A DNA stretch of 8,425 bases from JANNMJ01 sp031397815 (lineage in GTDB: Bacteria > Bacteroidota > Bacteroidia > Cytophagales > Hymenobacteraceae): positions 1-8,425 of the forward strand of contig JANNMJ010000138.1 in assembly GCA_031397815.1 (NCBI GenBank). The letters are read 5' to 3'. The notes beneath the pieces were generated by a model. It searched no databases. It had not been told where the DNA came from and worked only from the letters and a program-made list of their open reading frames with translations. Below, in pieces: positions 6,862 to 8,425 of this stretch. Both the position numbers and the translations under genes were made by a program. Position 1 is the first letter of the stretch, and each line of letters starts with the position of its first letter.

Positions 6862-7953
6862 ATGATGCAGAATTTCCGCTTCCTCCGTCCATTCCGCCCG
6901 TTCCTCGCCACGCTGCTGATGGGCGCTATGGCGCTCACGTCCGGCTGTAACGACGATGACGACCCACAACCGACTCCTGCCCCCCTCGGCGCGATGTACG
7001 TGGTGAATCAGGGAAATTTCAGGAGCGCCAACGCTGCCGTCACACGCTACGACCGGGGCACCGGCGCCGTCGTTGCCGACCAGTTCGCCGTCGCTAACCC
7101 CGGCGTGGCGCTCGGCGATGTGGCTCAATCGATGACCGTGTATGATGGCAAGGGCTACATCGTACTCAATAACTCGAACCGGATTGCGGTGGTGCAGATG
7201 AGCGATTTCAAGCAGATTGCCCAGATCGACAGTCTGAAACTGCCGCGCTACATGGCTGTATACGGCACGAAAGGCTACGTGACGGAGTGGGTCGGGTTCA
7301 GCGGAAACGGACGGGTTTCGGAAATCGACCTTACCACCAACACCCTCACCGGCCGCACCTTCCCTGTGGGCGTGTTGCCCGAGGACATCACCGCCACGAG
7401 CACCGGCGTCATCGTCGCCAACTCCGGCAGCAGCTCCCTGACGAATATCACGCTCCTGCTCGCGCCCACCACCGTCACCATCCCGACGGGCGTAGCTGGC
7501 CCATCGGCCGTGCGCTTCGATGCCACGGGCAAGGCGTGGGTGCTGTGCAGCGGCGAAGTAGCGTACACGTCTACCGGCATCGATACGACGGCTTCCACGG
7601 CCGGGGCGCTCATCTCGTTCCCGCTTACCAACCCGACGGCCACCGTCGTGCGGCGCTTCAACCGGAAAGGCACCATCCCCGCGAGCCTCAGCTTCACCGC
7701 CGACCGCACGCGTCTCTACTACAGCTACAACGGCAACGTCTTCACGATGAGCACCACCGACGCCACGCTCCCCCGCACGGCCATCATCTCCGGCGCCTTC
7801 GACGCCCTCGGCATCGACCCCCAAAACGGTAACATCTACTGCGCCGACCAGCGCGGTTACACCGGCCCCGGCCGGATCTCGCGCTACAGCGCCACGGGCA
7901 CGCTCATCGCGGGGTTTGATAGTAGCGTTGGGCCGACGCAGTTTGTGTTTTAA
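6862..7953 (+). CDS. Surface lipoprotein, DUF5074/YncE-like beta-propeller (BtuG-like)
   Basis: A 363-aa lipoprotein. The signal peptide ends in a lipobox-like LTSGC with the lipidated Cys at 29, directly followed by NDDDD, an acidic run of the kind that acts as a surface-export signal in Bacteroidota, so the protein is probably on the outside of the cell. The mature part carries repeated propeller-like strands and DUF5074-type motifs: MYVVNQGNF (45-53), GDVAQSMTVY (85-94), IVLNNSNRIAVV (100-111), LPRYM (127-131), GYVTEW (138-143), and TGKAWVLCSG (222-231). Members next to btuB, such as Bacteroides BtuG, are seven-bladed propellers that bind cobalamin very tightly and pass it to BtuB. The position behind a B12 riboswitch and btuB-like gene supports the same role here, by inference. 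The start is ATG 6862 or 6865; a TTG at 6850 is less likely. It could instead be another DUF5074 surface protein. Confidence 0.87.
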   Translation: MMQNFRFLRPFRPFLATLLMGAMALTSGCNDDDDPQPTPAPLGAMYVVNQGNFRSANAAVTRYDRGTGAVVADQFAVANPGVALGDVAQSMTVYDGKGYIVLNNSNRIAVVQMSDFKQIAQIDSLKLPRYMAVYGTKGYVTEWVGFSGNGRVSEIDLTTNTLTGRTFPVGVLPEDITATSTGVIVANSGSSSLTNITLLLAPTTVTIPTGVAGPSAVRFDATGKAWVLCSGEVAYTSTGIDTTASTAGALISFPLTNPTATVVRRFNRKGTIPASLSFTADRTRLYYSYNGNVFTMSTTDATLPRTAIISGAFDALGIDPQNGNIYCADQRGYTGPGRISRYSATGTLIAGFDSSVGPTQFVF

Positions 7954-7997
7954 AGGCTGCAGTTGATTGACAGTAGCCCGCATTGGGTTGCCCGCGC

Positions 7998-8036
7998 AAG
8001 CCCGGGGTAGATTTCAAAGAAATCAACCCCGGGCTT
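7998..8036 (+). terminator. Long hairpin, likely terminator of the B12 operon
   Basis: Arms AAGCCCGGGGTAGATTT and AAATCAACCCCGGGCTT pair over 17 positions with a single mismatch (A8009/A8025) around a 5-base loop. It begins 45 bases after the lipoprotein stop. There is no T-tract after it (the sequence runs on CTGTGATAAAACC), so it may act as a transcript end stabiliser or as one more repeat unit. Confidence 0.55.
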
Positions 8037-8043
8037 CTGTGAT

Positions 8044-8095
8044 AAAACCCCTTCGGGGTACCTGACGAATGCGTACGTCTGCCGAACGGGGTTTT
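8044..8095. repeat. Second hairpin, AAAACCCC / GGGGTTTT
   Basis: AAAACCCC (8044-8051) pairs with GGGGTTTT (8088-8095). Inside, CCCCTTCGGGG (8048-8058) can form a competing small hairpin with a stable CTTCGG-type loop, and GCGTACGT (8071-8078) contains the palindrome CGTACG. The TTTT end could make this a second terminator for the plus strand, or it may be a dispersed repeat. Confidence 0.5.
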
Positions 8096-8320
8096 GACGC
8101 GGGGCTCCAGCCCTATGGCTTATACACAAGTTTGCAACTGGTTGATTATCATTGTTGCCCAACGTCTTTTCGGTTGATTCAGAAGACTATGTTGTTTCTG
8201 ATATTTGATCGGAAAAAGTGGCTCTAGAGCTTGCAAATGCACTAGCCAAGCGAGCAGAAGAGTGTGCCTTATATTCGACTTTGCACTTGTGTATAAGCCA
8301 TAGGGCTCCAGCCCCGTGTC
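8096..8320. mobile_element. MITE-like unit with 36-bp terminal inverted repeats
   Basis: Positions 8096-8131 and 8285-8320 are inverted copies matching at 33 of 36 positions; the stretch ending in TATGGCTTATACACAAGT is exact. Two of the three mismatches are the loop of a nested hairpin GGGCT-CC-AGCCC, read as CC in one arm and GG in the other. The 153-base core between them is about 42% GC by hand count, well below the surrounding genes, and has no coding potential. I saw no clear target-site duplication. It could be a non-autonomous transposable element, or a pair of facing REP sequences (REPIN) moved by a RAYT transposase elsewhere in the genome. Confidence 0.6.
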
Positions 8321-8321
8321 G

Positions 8322-8358
8322 GCTATTCGCAGGTCTCTTGACCTGCCGGTTGAATAGC
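8322..8358. repeat. Bulged hairpin
   Basis: GCTATTC plus GCAGGTC (8322-8335) pairs with GACCTGC (8340-8346) and GAATAGC (8352-8358) around the loop TCTT, with a 5-base bulge CGGTT on the right side only. Fourteen pairs are perfect. It lies between the MITE-like unit and the palindromic repeat and seems to be part of the same repeat cluster. Confidence 0.6.
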
Positions 8359-8361
8359 GCG

Positions 8362-8388
8362 TGGCCAGCTCTGTCCCAGAGATGGTGT
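8362..8388 (-). repeat. Palindromic repeat, copy 2 of 3
   Basis: Read on the minus strand this copy matches 3-29 with only a few differences, including the exact 17-base run TCTCTGGGACAGAGCTG. The core is the CTCTG-GGA-CAGAG hairpin. It faces copy 3 at 8405-8425, giving an inverted pair about 20 bases apart. Confidence 0.7.
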
Positions 8389-8404
8389 TGATTCGACTAT
8401 TGAC

Positions 8405-8425
8405 GCCATCTCTGGGACAGAGCTG
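8405..8425 (+). repeat. Palindromic repeat, copy 3 of 3 (cut by window end)
   Basis: CCATCTCTGGGACAGAGCTG (8406-8425) is identical to the matching part of copy 2 in inverted orientation and differs from copy 1 by A for G near its start. It continues past the window, so its full extent is unknown. Confidence 0.7.

Larger units (their letters stand above)
7954..8425. other. Gene-free region built of hairpins and repeats
   Basis: No coding frame here resembles a protein. The stretch is almost entirely accounted for by consecutive inverted-repeat structures, listed separately: 7998-8036, 8044-8095, 8096-8320, 8322-8358 and the facing palindromic repeats after 8362. The opening 44 bases after the lipoprotein stop show nothing notable. 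Confidence 0.7.

Noticed and set aside
114..7953. A single functional methyl-cycle cluster linking SAH hydrolase, methyltransferase and B12 uptake
   Set aside because: The genes are in separate, divergent and convergent units with no shared regulation; only the two B12 genes carry the riboswitch, so the proximity is probably incidental.
6835..7983. Minus-strand open frame of 382 codons opposite the lipoprotein gene
   Set aside because: Arg/Gly/His-rich antisense shadow; the plus strand carries a signal peptide, lipobox and DUF5074 motifs.
7950..8162. Minus-strand small open frame of 70 codons
   Set aside because: It is composed of the hairpin repeats and shows no protein-like features.
8362..8425. 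CRISPR-like array from the repeated palindrome
   Set aside because: There are only two nearby copies and they face each other; a CRISPR array needs several direct repeats with similar-sized spacers.

Overview
The window looks like chromosome from a high-GC Bacteroidota, most likely Hymenobacter or a close relative in the Cytophagales. The signs are: GC-rich coding DNA; -7-like boxes resembling the Bacteroidota TAnnTTTG element; little Shine-Dalgarno sequence ahead of starts; a surface lipoprotein with an acidic run straight after its lipid-bearing Cys; and a THUMP-like methyltransferase family that I know mainly from this phylum. The genus is an inference, not a search result.

Layout. Positions 1-52 hold one copy of a short palindromic repeat. 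A minus-strand S-adenosylhomocysteine hydrolase (ahcY) follows, with a good intrinsic terminator. Divergent from it, a plus-strand pair consists of a small exported protein of unknown function and a SAM-dependent methyltransferase with a THUMP-like tail, overlapping by 13 bases. That pair converges on a minus-strand 3-methyladenine DNA glycosylase (mpg), with a perfect hairpin in the gap. Upstream of mpg lie GATGTG-type short repeats, and then, on the plus strand, a clear cobalamin (B12) riboswitch.

The riboswitch leads into a TonB-dependent receptor of BtuB type and a DUF5074/YncE-like beta-propeller lipoprotein of BtuG type. These two form a B12 acquisition operon: the lipoprotein would capture cobalamin at the cell surface and the TonB-driven barrel would import it, with the riboswitch shutting expression down when B12 is plentiful. 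This is the best functional story in the window, and it is known in outline from Bacteroides.

The last 470 bases (7954-8425) hold no gene I can support. They are a chain of hairpins and repeats: a terminator-like 17-bp stem, an AAAACCCC/GGGGTTTT hairpin, a 225-bp MITE-like unit with 36-bp terminal inverted repeats around an AT-richer core, a bulged hairpin, and two facing copies of the palindromic repeat that also opens the window. I saw no tRNA, rRNA, CRISPR array, intact transposase or defence system. The most novel-looking material is this repeat cluster, not a protein system.
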